From NCBI GenBank assembly GCA_032622095.1, contig CP136069.1, positions 120,952,126 through 121,016,125 of the forward strand: a stretch of DNA of 64,000 nt, written 5' to 3'. Each line of letters opens with the position of its first letter. Position 1 is the first letter of the stretch. The translations under genes and the position numbers were made by a program. This DNA is from Siphonodentalium dalli (Eukaryota; Mollusca; Scaphopoda; Gadilida; Siphonodentaliidae). The notes beneath the pieces were generated by a model. That model made no database searches. It saw only the letters and a program-made list of their open reading frames with translations, and had not been told where the DNA came from. Positions 1-10,369 of the stretch are shown piece by piece.

Positions 1-224
1 CAGCAAAGGTGATCTGATTCATATGTCTATGACAGTTGTTAAAGCAACACAGCCTGTTCAGCATGATATATCGCGGAAACTCAGCTGCGGAGACAGTGAC
101 ATGTTCATATCGCAGGAGATTAATTGTAGGGTATAACCTCGCTAATCAATTAAAGTCATCCTTGCACTGTATGTACTCGTAAAGGTACATAAGAACGGAC
201 TTCCACTCGAGTGTGCACTTACAC
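1..224. other. Left edge; possible truncated coding remnant, otherwise nothing
   Basis: A plus-strand frame is open from base 2 to a stop near 140 (about 45 codons), with protein-like composition and three cysteines, but it has no recognised domain and no convincing splice site. The rest has no feature I can support. Confidence 0.2.
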
Positions 225-499
225 CAGACCCGGGAAGTGTCTCACCCCAACTTTGTTAAATTTGGGAATTTCATGCCTTACACTACATCAGTTGAAAATT
301 TACACCACATGTATATGTTGAAATTCGTCTCATTATTTAATTTTCAAATCTTTAATTAGTTGGGATTTTTGTTTTGTTTTAAACCAACAGTAGCATGTTT
401 TCTACTTTTGGTCAAAATGTTGGTCTGAAATGGCCTTCAGTTGGAAAGTTTCCAACCTTAGGGAAACACCCCAAAAGGAGACCCCCTGTTCACGCCGCT
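225..499 (-). mobile_element. CAGGGACG-type non-autonomous element, inverted copy
   Basis: Reads in reverse complement as the 3' two thirds of the element seen at 12282-12785: the same order of blocks around TTTGGTCAAAATGTT, a trio of AAACCAACA, GTCTGAAATGGC and repeated TTGGAAAGTTTCC words, ending in a degenerate CACCCC...ACGCCGCTG that matches the inverted 5' end of the family. It abuts the truncated 5' LTR of the gypsy element (from 512), so one insertion has clipped the other. Non-coding; the short open frame at 395-625 crosses this element and the LTR and is not a gene. Confidence 0.6.
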
Positions 500-511
500 G
501 CACCTACCGGA

Positions 512-701
512 TGTATTGTATTGGTCTATGAATGGAGTGTGTTGCTTGAACAGAAAAGCAAACCACGAACTTCCAGTTTGGTTAGAGTGATTTCCCTTGA
601 TATAGTTTTTATGAGTTTGAAATAATCAAGAAGTTGAAAGTTAATCTTCTATTTAAACCCAGCATCTTTGGGGAATCCAACCATCACGATACTCGTAGAC
701 A
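512..701 (+). repeat. 5' LTR fragment of Ty3/gypsy element
   Basis: Direct repeat of 4619-4799, roughly 85-90 percent identical by eye, sharing blocks such as AATGGAGTGTGTT, CAGAAAAGCAAACCACGAAC, TATCTTCTATTTAA-like and CCATCACGATA. Both copies end in CGTAGACA, and this one is followed by TGGCGACGAGGATGGGAT at 708-725, the position and type of motif seen at the primer-binding region of many animal gypsy elements. The 5' part of the LTR is missing, cut by the neighbouring CAGGGACG-type element. Confidence 0.75.
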
Positions 702-781
702 TGGCAATGGCGACGAGGATGGGATTCAGTAAAAGATATTTTTCTGACATCAATTGAATTATCTGATTTTTGACTGTAAAT

Positions 782-1500
782 ATGGCGGCAATCTCTCTAC
801 AAATTTCCCAGCGTTTGACCTTTCCGAAGAATCATGACCATTGGCCGAAATATTTGGACAGACTCTCCAATTTTCTAATAGCGGCTGCGATTACAAATCC
901 TAAAAGAAAAAGCCCTACTTTTATAAGCATTATGCAGATGCAGATGTCTATGCCATTCATGAGACTATAGAAATTGAACTAGCTGCTCCACTTGTTCAGG
1001 CCGATGGATAAGGTAATGCGCAATTGCTCAAATCGATGTATAATTATGCAGTATGTGTACAGACTCTCAATGATTATTTTGCGCCTAAAAAGAATTTCGG
1101 TGAATCTATGGACTCGTATCATACACGTTTACGAAAATCCGCAAAGACGTGTGATTTTCATGATGTAAACGATTAACTCCAGTCACAGATAGTGTTCGGA
1201 ACGACATCGAGTAAAATAAATCATCGAGTGTTCACTGTGTAAATCAAAATCGCAATGAAGATGTTGATGAAGTTTTCAGTGGAGATCGTTCTCATCGTTC
1301 AATGTATCGGTCCTTCAATCGGAAGGCTCCCCATTTTCAGTCGAAATATGTTCGATCGTGTTATTTTTGTGGAGGTTCATTCCCAAATGAAAATCAAGTT
1401 TGTCCTGCAAAAGGTAAAACGTGTATATAGTGGAAAATCATCTTGAAAAAGTCTGTCATTCGAAGAATTTTCCGGCAAAGCCTCCGACCAAACCAAAATT
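782..1500 (+). pseudogene. gag: Ty3/gypsy gag remnant (capsid and two CCHC zinc knuckles)
   Basis: Gag is the structural polyprotein of LTR retrotransposons: it forms the particle and binds RNA through zinc knuckles. The ATG at 782 opens a frame whose start resembles gypsy gag (HWPKYLDRLSNFLIAAA at residues 22-38). After a frameshift the capsid C-terminus reads NDYFAPKKNFGESMDSYHTR, a hallmark gypsy gag block, around 1070-1130. Near 1355-1465 a first knuckle CYFCGG...C...C is followed, after another frameshift and a stop, by ENHLEKVCHS of the second knuckle. At least three frame breaks make it dead. It lies directly downstream of the 5' LTR and primer-binding-like motif, as expected. The identity is clear from motif order; the exact subfamily is not determined. 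Confidence 0.8.
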
Positions 1501-1504
1501 TAAT

Positions 1505-1685
1505 CGAAATGTGCGCAGTAACGGGGTTAAAATGTGCGCAGTGACGGGGGGGGGGGTAAAATGTGCGCAGTGACGGGGGTAAAACTGTATCGCAGTCAAA
1601 ATGTGCGCAGTGACGGGCGTAAAACTATCGCAGTCGAAATGTGCGCAGTGACGGGGGTAAAATTGTATCGCAGTCGAAAAGTGCC
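1505..1685 (+). repeat. GTGCGCAGTGACGGGGGTAA minisatellite inside gypsy element
   Basis: Five to six tandem copies of a unit containing AAATGTGCGCAGTGACGGGG, alternating short (~30 bp) and long (~45 bp, with a TATCGCAGTC insert) versions, between the gag zinc knuckles and protease. One copy carries a run of ten G. It expanded within, and inflates, the retrotransposon. Confidence 0.85.
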
Positions 1686-1794
1686 AATGCGGTAGACTAT
1701 CAGTCTCAATCGTCTGACGATGAATACGTTTTTATCAAACATAGATTCTAAAGTAGACTCTCGCCCCAAGCAAACATACAAATTACCGATGTCA

Positions 1795-2027
1795 TAGTAA
1801 ATTGTCTGCTTGATTCTGTGGCATCTGTAAATATCATGAACATGGACTCATTCAAATCGATCAATCCGATTCAGAAGTTGGAAAATGTTCGCATGGCCGA
1901 TAATCGTATTTTCGCATACAATTCGGAAACACATTTAATAATTCATGGTAAATTCACTGTGGCAGTGGAATCTTGTAACCAAACAGCTGCGCGACATTTT
2001 ATGTTGAGAGAAATTGTGAACCGGTAA
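1795..2027 (+). pseudogene. pro: Ty3/gypsy retropepsin (protease) remnant
   Basis: The frame reads LLDSVASVNIMN followed by an 'MADNRIFAYN' stretch and an 'IHGKF' strand, the layout of a retroviral-type aspartic protease, which cuts the Gag-Pol polyprotein. The catalytic D-S/T-G triad is altered: glycine is replaced by valine (codon GTG at 1818), so even without other damage it should be inactive. The frame stops at 2027, before RT. Position between gag and RT is as in gypsy pol. Confidence 0.7.
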
Positions 2028-2129
2028 TGTGTTACAAAACATGCCAACATATTGTACTCATTCAAATTGTGTACAATGTACTATATCTGAACAATGATCA
2101 TCTGACAAAATCGTCCATAGCTATGAACA

Positions 2130-2452
2130 TTTGTTCTCGGGTGTAGGCAAGATAAAGAACTATGAAGTAAAACATCACATCGATGATAAAATTCCCCCAG
2201 TCGCACAGCCATTCAGGCGAATCCCATTTCATAAGCGAAAGATATTTGAAAAGGAACTGTATGATCTCGAAAAAATTACATTATCGAAAGGATAAGCGAT
2301 TCAGCCACACCGCCGGTCAGTCCAATTGTGGTCGCTCCAAAGCCACATGACCCACACAAAATTCACCACTGCATTGATATGAGGTGTCCGAACAAAACTA
2401 CTCTCCGTGAGAGACATGTTTATCCAATACTCGCCGATATCTTGTATCAATC
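2130..2452 (+). pseudogene. pol: Ty3/gypsy reverse transcriptase, N-terminal part (interrupted)
   Basis: Across frameshifts the frames read HHIDDKIPPVAQPFRRIPF, then TPPVSPIVVAPKPHDPHKIH with a one-base slip, then CIDMRCPNKTTLRERHVYPI and LADILYQ. These are the fingers-domain blocks of gypsy RT, the enzyme that copies element RNA to DNA. Homology stops abruptly at about 2452 and resumes at about 2829, where a MITE has inserted between the region before the first catalytic aspartate and the rest of the palm. Confidence 0.8.
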
Positions 2453-2828
2453 AAGTTAAAGTGATGTGAAACACTCCGGTAGGGTGATCAGATATAAATG
2501 GAGAATAATCTTGCTAAAAGTAGTTATATTAGCAAATATATCCAAATTGACAACACACATCGTCATTCTTACATATTAATTAAATACAGTGACTCTCGAT
2601 GACAAAATGGTTTTCGTTAGTTTATCGCCTTTAGTTGCGTCCCGAATCGAGATCTAAATATTTACAATTCAGCGTAGTTCTAACGAGGTTTCTATGGAAT
2701 AGTATGTAGATTTACTTGAGATTTTCGGCTATGTAATAGAATGCTACATTCCTCCTATTGGCAAAGTGCCTGAATACTAACTCATCAGTTTCTCGTACAC
2801 GAACAAGTCCATAATATGTCTTTAACGG
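2453..2828. mobile_element. MITE inserted in gypsy RT; sister copy at 11293-11668
   Basis: About 375 bp that interrupts a recognisable RT domain and is alignable along its whole length, in reverse complement, with 11293-11668. Shared blocks include AAAGTGATGTGAAACACT, AGATTATTCTCCAT-type, AATGACGATGTGT, CGAGATGTAAATATTTACAA-type and TCCATAATATGTCTTTAAC. Both ends carry a short TTAAAG-type inverted terminus. It has no open frame. The exact boundary and duplication could not be fixed, because the flanking RT is itself decayed. Confidence 0.8.
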
Positions 2829-3130
2829 TTCATGTGTCTACTCCATGCAAACTGGATCGTATTCAAGGTGTTCAATCAACTTATTCTGCACCCGGATCAA
2901 CTTTTGCGGCACATGTTGGTTTGTGGAGATATAAACGTTTAAACTTCGAGAGTTCTAGAGCGCCTGAGAAATTCAATTATATTGTGCAACAAGTACTTTC
3001 TGGTATCCCAGGGGCAATCAGCGTATCCGATGATATATTGATTCTTGCAAAATCAGAATCGATTCATGATGAAATATTGCTAAAAGTGTTCAAAATGTTG
3101 GACGAACATCAGATCAAAGTGTCAAGATAG
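2829..3130 (+). pseudogene. pol: Ty3/gypsy reverse transcriptase, catalytic part
   Basis: Open in one frame for 104 codons from an upstream start inside the MITE. It shows HVGLWRYKRLNF and later VLSGIPGAISVSDDILILAK, the palm strand with the catalytic aspartate pair. Active gypsy enzymes have Y/F-x-D-D here; this copy has VSDD, a degenerate version. The following LKVFKMLDEH is the usual helix after the active site. The frame ends at a stop at 3128, where RNase H homology continues in another frame. Confidence 0.85.
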
Positions 3131-3588
3131 AAAATCCGAGATTAAATTTTTCGGAATGATATTCACTCGTGATGGCACAAAAATGCACCAGGACAAAATC
3201 GAGTCGATTCGTGCGCCACACTCGTTGATAGAATTGCGATCGTTTCTTGGTATGGTTACATATGCATCCAAAGACAGTTGAAATTTCGCCACAATCAGTG
3301 AACCGTTACAACAACTGACTCGTAACAAGGTACAAAATTCCGTGGAACGCCGATCATCAGGAATCATTTGATGAAATAAAACATTGTTTAACTAGAAAGA
3401 GATGTTTGGCGTATTTCGATCCTGACGCTGAACCTGGTATCGTCTTGGATGGTATCCCAGTTGTTATTGGGGCTCTTTTGGTTCAAACACAGTCGGGCCA
3501 AATGGAAGTAGTCGCATATGCCAGTGACATTCTTAGTGACACCGGGATACGATATAGTCAGTTTGAAGACGAAGCAATGTATTTGTGA
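3131..3588 (+). pseudogene. pol: Ty3/gypsy RT connection and RNase H remnant
   Basis: In shifted frames one reads FFGMIFTRDGTKMHQDKIES and ELRSFLGMVTYASK, the connection region of gypsy pol. Then RCLAYFDPDAEPGIVLDGIP with GALLVQTQSGQMEVVAYASD and RYSQFEDEAMYL: the RNase H domain that degrades the RNA of the hybrid. The acidic residues of the FDP and FEDEA blocks are present. The end of RNase H joins directly to the integrase zinc-binding region, so the linker between them is deleted. Confidence 0.8.
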
Positions 3589-4064
3589 GAAAGTATGGTT
3601 TTGATGTGAGGGTTGAGGCATTTATCAGAAATTGTTTCGCGTGTCAGTCTGTTGGAGTACAAATTCAACAAGTTCCTCTTCGTATGAATAAGCTCCCGGA
3701 GAATGTGTGGCAGATTGTTGTGGCCCTCTACCTGAAGGAGGCTATCTTCTTGTCGTGGTTGATGAGTATTCCAGATATGTGCAAATTGAGCATATATCAT
3801 CAGTGTCATCGGCTTGTGTGATTCCGAATTTCACAAAAATCTTCACATTCATGGTAATTCTGCGGGAGTCCGTTCCGAAGCGGCAAATTCAGTCAGTTTG
3901 CTGAATGTCTAGGGCTCGTACATGAAAGAATCACACCTGTGTGGCCTCAGGCAAACGGAACAGTGGAAACATTCATGTTCAACATCAAGAAAATGCTTCA
4001 AACGGCTATCATTGAACAGAAACCTTATCAACAAGTATTATTCCAATATCTTCGGAATTACTTT
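3589..4064 (+). pseudogene. int: Ty3/gypsy integrase remnant
   Basis: CFACQSVGVQIQQVPLRMN near 3635 is the end of the HHCC zinc finger. After one frameshift at about 3707 the DDE core reads CGPLPEGGYLLVVVDEYSRY and VQIEHISSVSSA, with the first catalytic aspartate position already changed. Near 3940-3980 TPVWPQANGTVETFM carries the catalytic glutamate. Integrase inserts the element DNA into the host. Several frame breaks and stops make it non-functional. Confidence 0.85.
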
Positions 4065-4424
4065 CTACACCACGTGCTGCAACTGGAGTGATAGCAGATA
4101 GCAGATTGCATGTGTTCGGCAAAGCACAGGGACATTAAATTTGGTGACTTTGTGATGTTAAAATAAAGTTCAAAAGGGATGCTGGTTTCCAGATATGGAC
4201 CGAAACGCGTTATCGAGTTGTGGGTTTTAAATATCCAGTGGTGAAAGCTGAACCGGTGAAAGGGGGGACATAATGTGACTAGAAATATATCACATTTCAA
4301 AGTGATTGGTGAGAATTGTGGAACTCTTGATTCAGACTCGGAATGTGAAGAGTCCTATTATTTACCAGACAATGACGGAGAAAATGAGAATGAATCTGAT
4401 ATCGTGCAACTTCCAACGCCATAG
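4065..4424 (+). pseudogene. int: Ty3/gypsy integrase C-terminal tail
   Basis: After the core, decayed frames read GDFVMLK, then SRYGPKRYRVVGFKYPVVKA and VTRNISHFKVIGE, matching the SH3-like C-terminal part of gypsy integrases. An acidic tail ending at a stop at 4424 (IVQLPTP) closes the polyprotein. This completes pol, about 2.3 kb after the start of RT. Confidence 0.7.
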
Positions 4425-4618
4425 ACTATAATCGATATCCGAGAGACATCTACCCAAACGACTTGTTCAGGAAATAGACGTATAATTTAAATGGAGTGAG
4501 TGTTTTCAACTGAACTCTAATTGTGTGCCCTTATAGTCATATATATATATAGAAGTAATTGCGAATTAGTGAGGCTTCCTAAGTCTGGACTGTGGTGTAT
4601 AAGTTTAATTCCGTATTG
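4425..4618 (+). other. 3' non-coding end of gypsy element, possibly start of full 3' LTR
   Basis: A purine-rich ATGGAG followed by TGAGTGTTTTC near 4490-4506 could be the polypurine tract and true start of the 3' LTR. If so, the LTR is about 300 bp and the 5' copy lost its first ~120 bp. A short TA run lies at 4540-4552. Confidence 0.45.
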
Positions 4619-4799
4619 GAATTCTGTATTGGTTTATTAATGGAGTGTGTTACTTGGACAGAAAAGCAAACCACGAACTTCCGGTTTGGTTAGTGTGATT
4701 TCACTTGATAGAGTTTGAAATTATCAAGAAGTTCAAAGTTTATCTTCTATTTAATCCCAGCATCTCAGTGTAATCCAACCATCACGATAATCGTAGACA
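4619..4799 (+). repeat. 3' LTR (conserved part) of gypsy element
   Basis: Direct repeat of 512-701; ends in CGTAGACA at 4799 like the 5' copy at 701. Many substitutions between the two LTRs indicate an old insertion. Confidence 0.75.
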
Positions 4800-5539
4800 T
4801 GACACCGGATATCTCAATTCAACTGAAATTGTTACTCCGATTGTCATTTGCAGGCCAACATTAAATATCAAATTTTAATTAATAAAACATCACTACATAA
4901 CATGGACACAAGAAACTACTGAAACAATAGAAAGAAGCAAGCAATAAATACATAAACTTATTACATTTACATGTATTGGTGAGGTTTCACCATGAATTTG
5001 AGCACCAACTTATTGGGAATATATTATATTTTATGTGTATTTATTTATTTAAATATATTTTTAATATATTTTTAATTTTCTTACATGCATTGAAACTAAC
5101 GCATACTATTTATGAAACTATCATTAGAACAATTATAAATTATTTTCATGTTCTGCTAGATTCAATACCCAACACCATGAACATAACACCAAGGTTTACT
5201 TGATGATCATCCATTAATATCCTGATGAGGATTGAATGAGGCTTAACTCCATGAGTGATTCAATGAGAAACTAGCTAATTATGTCTACCGATGTACACCA
5301 CACTTGATTTGTTCAGATAATTAGCCATATTGTACCAGTGTGACTCTACAGCCATTGTCTACAGAAGTGTATTGCCATACATTCTGTATTCAACATTTCA
5401 GCAATTGTATGTTATCTGCGTCCACTGCCAGAATGTACAGTGTACCACATGAAAAAAAAATAACTGTCTGATATGCTGTTTGTATCTGTGCACTATCTAC
5501 AATGTGAGACTATGAGTATCCAATAGCAATCTGTATGGA
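4800..5539. other. No recognisable feature (AT-rich)
   Basis: Very AT-rich. The open frame at 4976-5203 is long only because of composition (mostly F, I, L, Y) and has no domain. Confidence 0.6.
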
Positions 5540-5720
5540 TATTTTAGTAAAAGTAATAAAACAGTAATCAAAAGGTAATAATGATTACAGGTACATTTGA
5601 AAGTAATCGATTACGATTACTTGTAATAAAAAACGTCATGATTACTGATTACAGGAGATTACTCCAAATTTTGTAACCGATTACTTTGATTACGATTACT
5701 GATTACGATTACCCGTGTTG
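5540..5720. mobile_element. hAT-like end with GTAATCGATTAC sub-repeats
   Basis: Dense repeats of GATTACGATTACTTG, AGTAATCGATTAC and ACCGATTACTTTGATTAC in both orientations. This pattern is characteristic of the subterminal region of some animal hAT-type DNA transposons. No matching opposite end was found, so it is probably a fragment. Confidence 0.5.
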
Positions 5721-5880
5721 TGGATCTGATGTTGTGCGATGCTGTGTGGCGCTTGATTACTTAATATATTATCCCAAATGGAACGGTCCATTCTCTCTGT
5801 ACGTGGATGTCCAGGTCATATAAGCAGATGAATACAGAAAACCCCAGTTTGGAGTCAAGTATAGCGAGGTGCAGCTAATA

Positions 5881-6057
5881 CAGTAATGCTCTAATTAATC
5901 GACTTCTTAACCACAGCAGAATTATGGGTAACTTTTCAGGATTTAGTCGGCGATAGCTTTCCGATGAATGCCAACAAGACATATTTCCGACTAAATCCTG
6001 AAAAAGTTACCCATAATTCTGCTGGGGTTAAGGAGTCGATTAATTAGAGCATTACTG
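5881..6057. mobile_element. TA-flanked MITE, near-perfect 70 bp inverted repeats (pogo/Tc1-mariner type)
   Basis: The left arm 5881-5950 (begins CAGTAATGCTCTAATTAATC) pairs with the right arm 5987-6057 with only a few mismatches and a 36 bp loop. TA dinucleotides flank it at 5879-5880 and 6058-6059, as expected for Tc1/mariner-superfamily insertion. The CAGTAATGC terminus resembles pogo-group ends. Non-coding; it would fold into a strong hairpin if transcribed. Confidence 0.9.
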
Positions 6058-6059
6058 TA

Positions 6060-6278
6060 CAAGATTAACATATATTCTAACAGGATTCTTTAATATATAT
6101 ATTTTTTTCCAATTTCTGTTCAAGAATATACCATGATAAATGCACGCATGTCACAACCGAGTTCCTTTCAGTGGAACTTAAACTGTCTAAAAATCTTTAG
6201 ACGGGGATAGTTCTGTGATACTGACTTACATGCACATGTACCGATGGTTGCTAACATACGGTGCCTAATCTATTAATT
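6060..6278. other. No recognisable feature
   Basis: AT-rich sequence without repeats or open frames of note. Confidence 0.6.
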
Positions 6279-6650
6279 ATACCCCCACAACGAAGTTGTG
6301 GGTTGGGGTATACTGGAATCAGCTTGTCCGTCGGTCGTCCGGCGACTATCCGTCGTCCGTGGACACAAATTTGTCTGGAGTTTTTCTCCAGTCGTTTTTT
6401 GATCATTTAATCATTTTCCTTGAAACTTGGCACAGACAGCAACCACCATGGAAACCTGTTTCACCTGTGAATTATGACGTCTGTCGAACTTTTTTTGGTG
6501 GATTTATCCCCCTTTTTCGACTTAGAACATTTTCGCAACGTGCACAGTTTTGTCCATGCTTTTATTCCTACATGTTTCGGTCAATATGTTTAGGATTAGT
6601 GTTAGGGGTTTGGGTTGTGCACCTGCAATGAAAATCTGGTTTAAAAAAAA
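6279..6650. repeat. Dispersed repeat with TATACCCCCACAACGAAGTTGTG head
   Basis: Begins with a hairpin: TATACCCC and CACAAC pair with GTTGTG and GGGGTATA at 6279-6312. Then come TCCGTCGGTCGTCCG-like and CTTGAAACTTGGCACAGACA blocks. I recall this head as a common dispersed repeat of marine invertebrate genomes, but I could not search for it. The 111-codon frame at 6296-6631 lies within the repeat and is not a gene. Confidence 0.6.
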
Positions 6651-6949
6651 TTATTTTAACTAAATGTTTACTGACATGTGAAACAGCTTAGTGTTTTAAA
6701 AATACGGGTGGTGTATCCTTAGTCCCATTAAGACAGTCACACCTCTAGTTATATCCAGCAAGCCTATAAGTTCGTACCTATCTTGTGGTGATATTGGTGG
6801 TATATTTTGTTACAATATATTAAAATGCCCCTTTCCTTACATAGTTCTTACTACATGTATACAATGCAATAGACGATACATATCGGGTGCACGTTGACTT
6901 CGAAAAATAAAACCGATGGTTACAATGTACATTATATATGATGCCTTAC
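6651..6949 (-). other. Probable intron downstream of LDLRa exon
   Basis: Non-coding, with no further exon seen. On the minus strand it begins with the donor GTAAGG at 6949. Confidence 0.4.
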
Positions 6950-7135
6950 CGCAAATGGCAACACTTTCGTCCCTTCCGTTGTTACATTCGCTAATTCCGT
7001 TGCAACTTCTGTCCCCCGAAATACATTGTTCTGGCGGCGTGCCATCGGCAACATTCTCGTCACACACAAATGCGTGTTCTACGTCACAATTTATGTCGGC
7101 AGAGGCGGTAGTCTTGGATTCTCTGTCGACTACAG
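6950..7135 (-). CDS. Internal exon encoding an LDL-receptor class A module
   Basis: A 186 bp minus-strand exon bounded by a strong acceptor (TTGTTTTCATTACAG ending at 7136) and a consensus donor (GCG/GTAAGG at 6950/6949). Read in phase 1, it has about 19 linker residues and then six cysteines in LDLRa order: INC, AFVC, PEQC, DRSC, SEC and AIC. The segment NGISECNNGRDESVAIC corresponds to the calcium-binding C-x-D-G-S-D-E end of the family, with N/R substitutions at two usual acidic/serine positions. LDLRa modules are ~40-residue extracellular ligand-binding units in receptors, matriptase-like proteases and invertebrate lectins. Start and end phases are both 1, the symmetric class of shuffled modules. 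The frame has no stop. The signal-peptide exon at 17682-17768 on the same strand also ends in phase 1 and could splice straight to it across a ~10.5 kb intron; that link is inference. Further downstream exons were not found. Confidence 0.8.
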
Positions 7136-7989
7136 CTGTAATGAAAACAATGGCTATGAATTCACCTCTGGACAGTGGTCCAGCTAGGGTTTGTTGAATA
7201 AAATATATATATTTGCATGTAGCTATTGTGTTTGGAACATCAAGAGGATTATTTGGTGAAAATGGACTTCAGTTGTTTCCCGTATTTATGCAAAACGTGT
7301 TATGCATTGAATGCGACTATATCATATAGATATATGTAATTGCGATGAAGATTGGACAAGAGTTCTCATGGACATTTTGGGGACATTTTGGGTGCATGGG
7401 TATTGGGTACTGTTTATAAAGGGCAGCAGGAAGACGACCACCTATGTCATGCTGCTCCTGTGCAATATAAGATAATTATTTTTGATATTTTTGTTTATGA
7501 TTCATTTTATAATGGTGCAAATAAACATATTACAATGGGTCATGGTGCAGGATGCAGAGGCTAGAAGCTTGGGAAATAATTTTCGGTTGCTCATTTGAAG
7601 TGCGAATAATAGCTCAGAATTGCAACAAGTTCGTTGTCGTCTGCAAATACTAATTTCCTTCAGCACTACATTGAACGCATTAATTGGAAATGTTTGAAAT
7701 GGTTTCAATGAGACTGACCCTACGCACGGTGCCAAATAAGGACCCTAACCGAATACTTCATGTGGTATTGGTTTGACTGATGGGATTTCACACGAAGAAG
7801 TGGGCGCATATAATATGCCAGGAAACTTGGAATCGCCAGAGGCTGTCTTCACGTGGACCAACGGGTGGCGTTATTAAGACATTATACAATTTCCAATAAC
7901 AACCCGCTCCTTGGTCCTCACACTTGGGTTTCAAATTTAAACAAATTTGGTTTTAAATTTTGACCTGTTTGCAGAACAATTTTGAGAAC
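7136..7989 (-). other. Probable intron sequence, no recognisable feature
   Basis: No repeats or protein-like frames that I recognise; the short frames here have no domain. Confidence 0.4.
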
Positions 7990-8354
7990 AGATCTGAACT
8001 GATGTGGCTCTTCGCATAATACGCGAAAATACGCGAACTATATCATACAGGGAGAGAAACTGATAATTAAGCACCATGTTCCTAAAATATTGCAGACACC
8101 GGGGAGACCTAATCGAAACATACAATATAACACATGGGATGTGCAATATTGAAATCAGCAGTCTATTCAATGAAGCACACGGGAAGCGAACTAGAGGCCA
8201 CAAATATAAACTGCAACCAGGAAATTGCTCACAGAACATATGGCTATTCTTCTTCACGTAGAACCTTGGAACACACTTTCTCAATATGTTATTGACGGTG
8301 ATAATCTAACACCATTCAAAGAACGATTAGATGCTCACCGATATATGACATAAA
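7990..8354 (+). pseudogene. LINE reverse transcriptase C-terminal remnant
   Basis: A 3' end of an endonuclease-type non-LTR retrotransposon (CR1/Jockey/RTE-like style). The frames read VALRIIRENTRTISYRER, then RHRGDLIETYNITHGM and KRTRGHKYKLQPGN, then after a one-base slip PWNTLSQYVIDGDNLTPFKE and RLDAHRYMT stop. This is the conserved RRLRGDLIE...RTRGH...FF...WN.LP...FK.RLD tail of such ORF2 proteins. Two stops and one frameshift mark it as dead; the rest of ORF2 is absent (5' truncation, as usual for LINEs). An imperfect GATATGATGATGATATGATA run at about 8455-8476 may be its 3' tail. The minus-strand 115-codon frame 7937-8284 is its shadow. Confidence 0.8.
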
Positions 8355-10201
8355 CGATATAACTATGATGGGTAGACTCCACGTTCACCACTATTATTCA
8401 ATTTTTATTTCATATTCGGACAAAAGGCAATGTCATTTACTTCCGATATTTATATGATATGATGATGATATGATATAAAACCAGAAAATAAAACAAGATA
8501 CATATTTCTTGATTTGGCTCCTAAAATTTGGTCGTCAATTTTGGTTGTGTAATGATGGAACCACTTTTATATTAGTGGGGGTTTTTATGCGCTATAACGC
8601 TTTATTATATGATCATAAGTTGCTTTCCCCAATTCCTATGTTGAAAAGTAACGAAAAAAATTGAGATATCTAACGATGCTCACCTCATTAATGAAACAAC
8701 TGGGCAATAACAGTTCTGAGTGACGTCAGATACTTCAGATGTTTAACATAACTTATTATCAGACCTGAAAATAGATCAGGTTTTCCTAGCGACGCTCAAC
8801 GCGTCGTCCTACAATCAGTTTTTTGTGGTACAACTGGACCATACACACCGATACACCGTGTATTTATTTCTTTTGTAATACGACTGAAAGTTTATGGTCA
8901 CAATTCGACTGAATAGTCAACGAAATACTGCGCTTTTTCGGTCTCAGGTGAGAAAACATTTCGTGGTGTAATTCGTATTGGGCGTACACGATTTCTTTGC
9001 ATGGAGTACTCCGGTAATCTTGTCTTGTTATGAAATTCCCCCGTTGACTTTTCGAGGCACCTCGTCTAGAAAATAATCGTTGTGATTGGCTAAAAAACGA
9101 TGTGTTTTTTAAATTGTACAGGAAATACGATGGCGGTCATTTCTGTGTTGAACGTTGTTGTGACAACATGAATATGATCATCGACTATGGACCATTTTCC
9201 TTACACAAAGCGATCTAAATGATCTAGTTTACTAAACTAATCTTATCCCCCTTCTGTACTGGTGAACAAACGCTTTCATTTTCAACTTGATTCCGAAATA
9301 TCGAATATGATCGAGATTCCAATCGACGAATGCACAGCCCGGCCCCATGGATTTATTTTGTCATTTAATATACTTATTAAGTAACTTTCTTTGGTCGTAA
9401 CATATATCAATATACCATAACATCATTTGGACCATATTCATTGGCAACCAAACTGGTTTCAAGCGACAAATCGCTAGAAAATTCGCAAGATTGTCAAGAT
9501 GTAGCAAAATTCAAAGGGTTACGGGTGCGGGTGTACTCCGTTGATGCCCCGTTTGCGCGGAGTTAGAAAAGACGGGAAAAGTCGCGTGCGGCGATCTGAA
9601 ATAACCGATTTTTTTCGTGGTACAATAGGAAAAAGTAGAATTGTACCACAAAACTGGAACGAGATAGCCATGGTAACTCGGGCCACTGGCCAATCAGAAC
9701 ATGGCTTTTAAGCATAGTTAGGCAGGGTCGTATTACAAACATAATTATAGCTATTGAGGACAATACTTGACGACGGGTTACTCATTCCAAAAAAATCATT
9801 CCCAGCGGTGTGACAATAATTTCGACTATACTATCCAATATATAGTTCTTCATCCCTTCAAAATTCTACATATACCAGGAACAGATTCAGACTTTATATA
9901 GCCATATCGTTTCTTTCGTATTCGTTTGCCAGATATTATATAGGTTCTGGCGCCCATCACCAAGAACTTGGCGGCAGAGGGTTTAGTGGTGTCTCATTTT
10001 GCTTGCTTTAATTATTAAAGCTGCAAATTAATACAGAACACGGATATATAGATATACAATATCGAATCTTCAAACATGATATCGAATTTGTTTAGATTTT
10101 CTCGGTGAAAAAGACAAACCTCTTTCGAGTTATCACAAACTCGCAATTGAAATTGGTGGGTGCATGGACTGACACTAATCAGAACGTAAGTGTGTGTAGA
10201 T

Positions 10202-10231
10202 TGTGCGATGAGGGTATACCCCCATCGCACA
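10202..10231. repeat. 30 bp near-perfect palindrome
   Basis: TGTGCGATG - A - GGGTATACCC - C - CATCGCACA: both halves pair perfectly apart from the A/C positions. It lies in otherwise unremarkable sequence. It could be a hairpin or a symmetric protein-binding site; no function can be assigned. Confidence 0.7.
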
Positions 10232-10369
10232 CATTTAAGAAATTAAACGGACATGTCACATTGGAGCTTCCAAATGTTGTCTATACGCAAGTTAGAAGGA
10301 CGTATACAATAGGTTGATAAATACACGAACTATTGATATATATATATGTATTCTCTCAAATTTACTTGC

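Noticed and set aside
7937-8284. 115-codon minus-strand frame
   Set aside because: Exact shadow of the LINE reverse transcriptase remnant on the plus strand.
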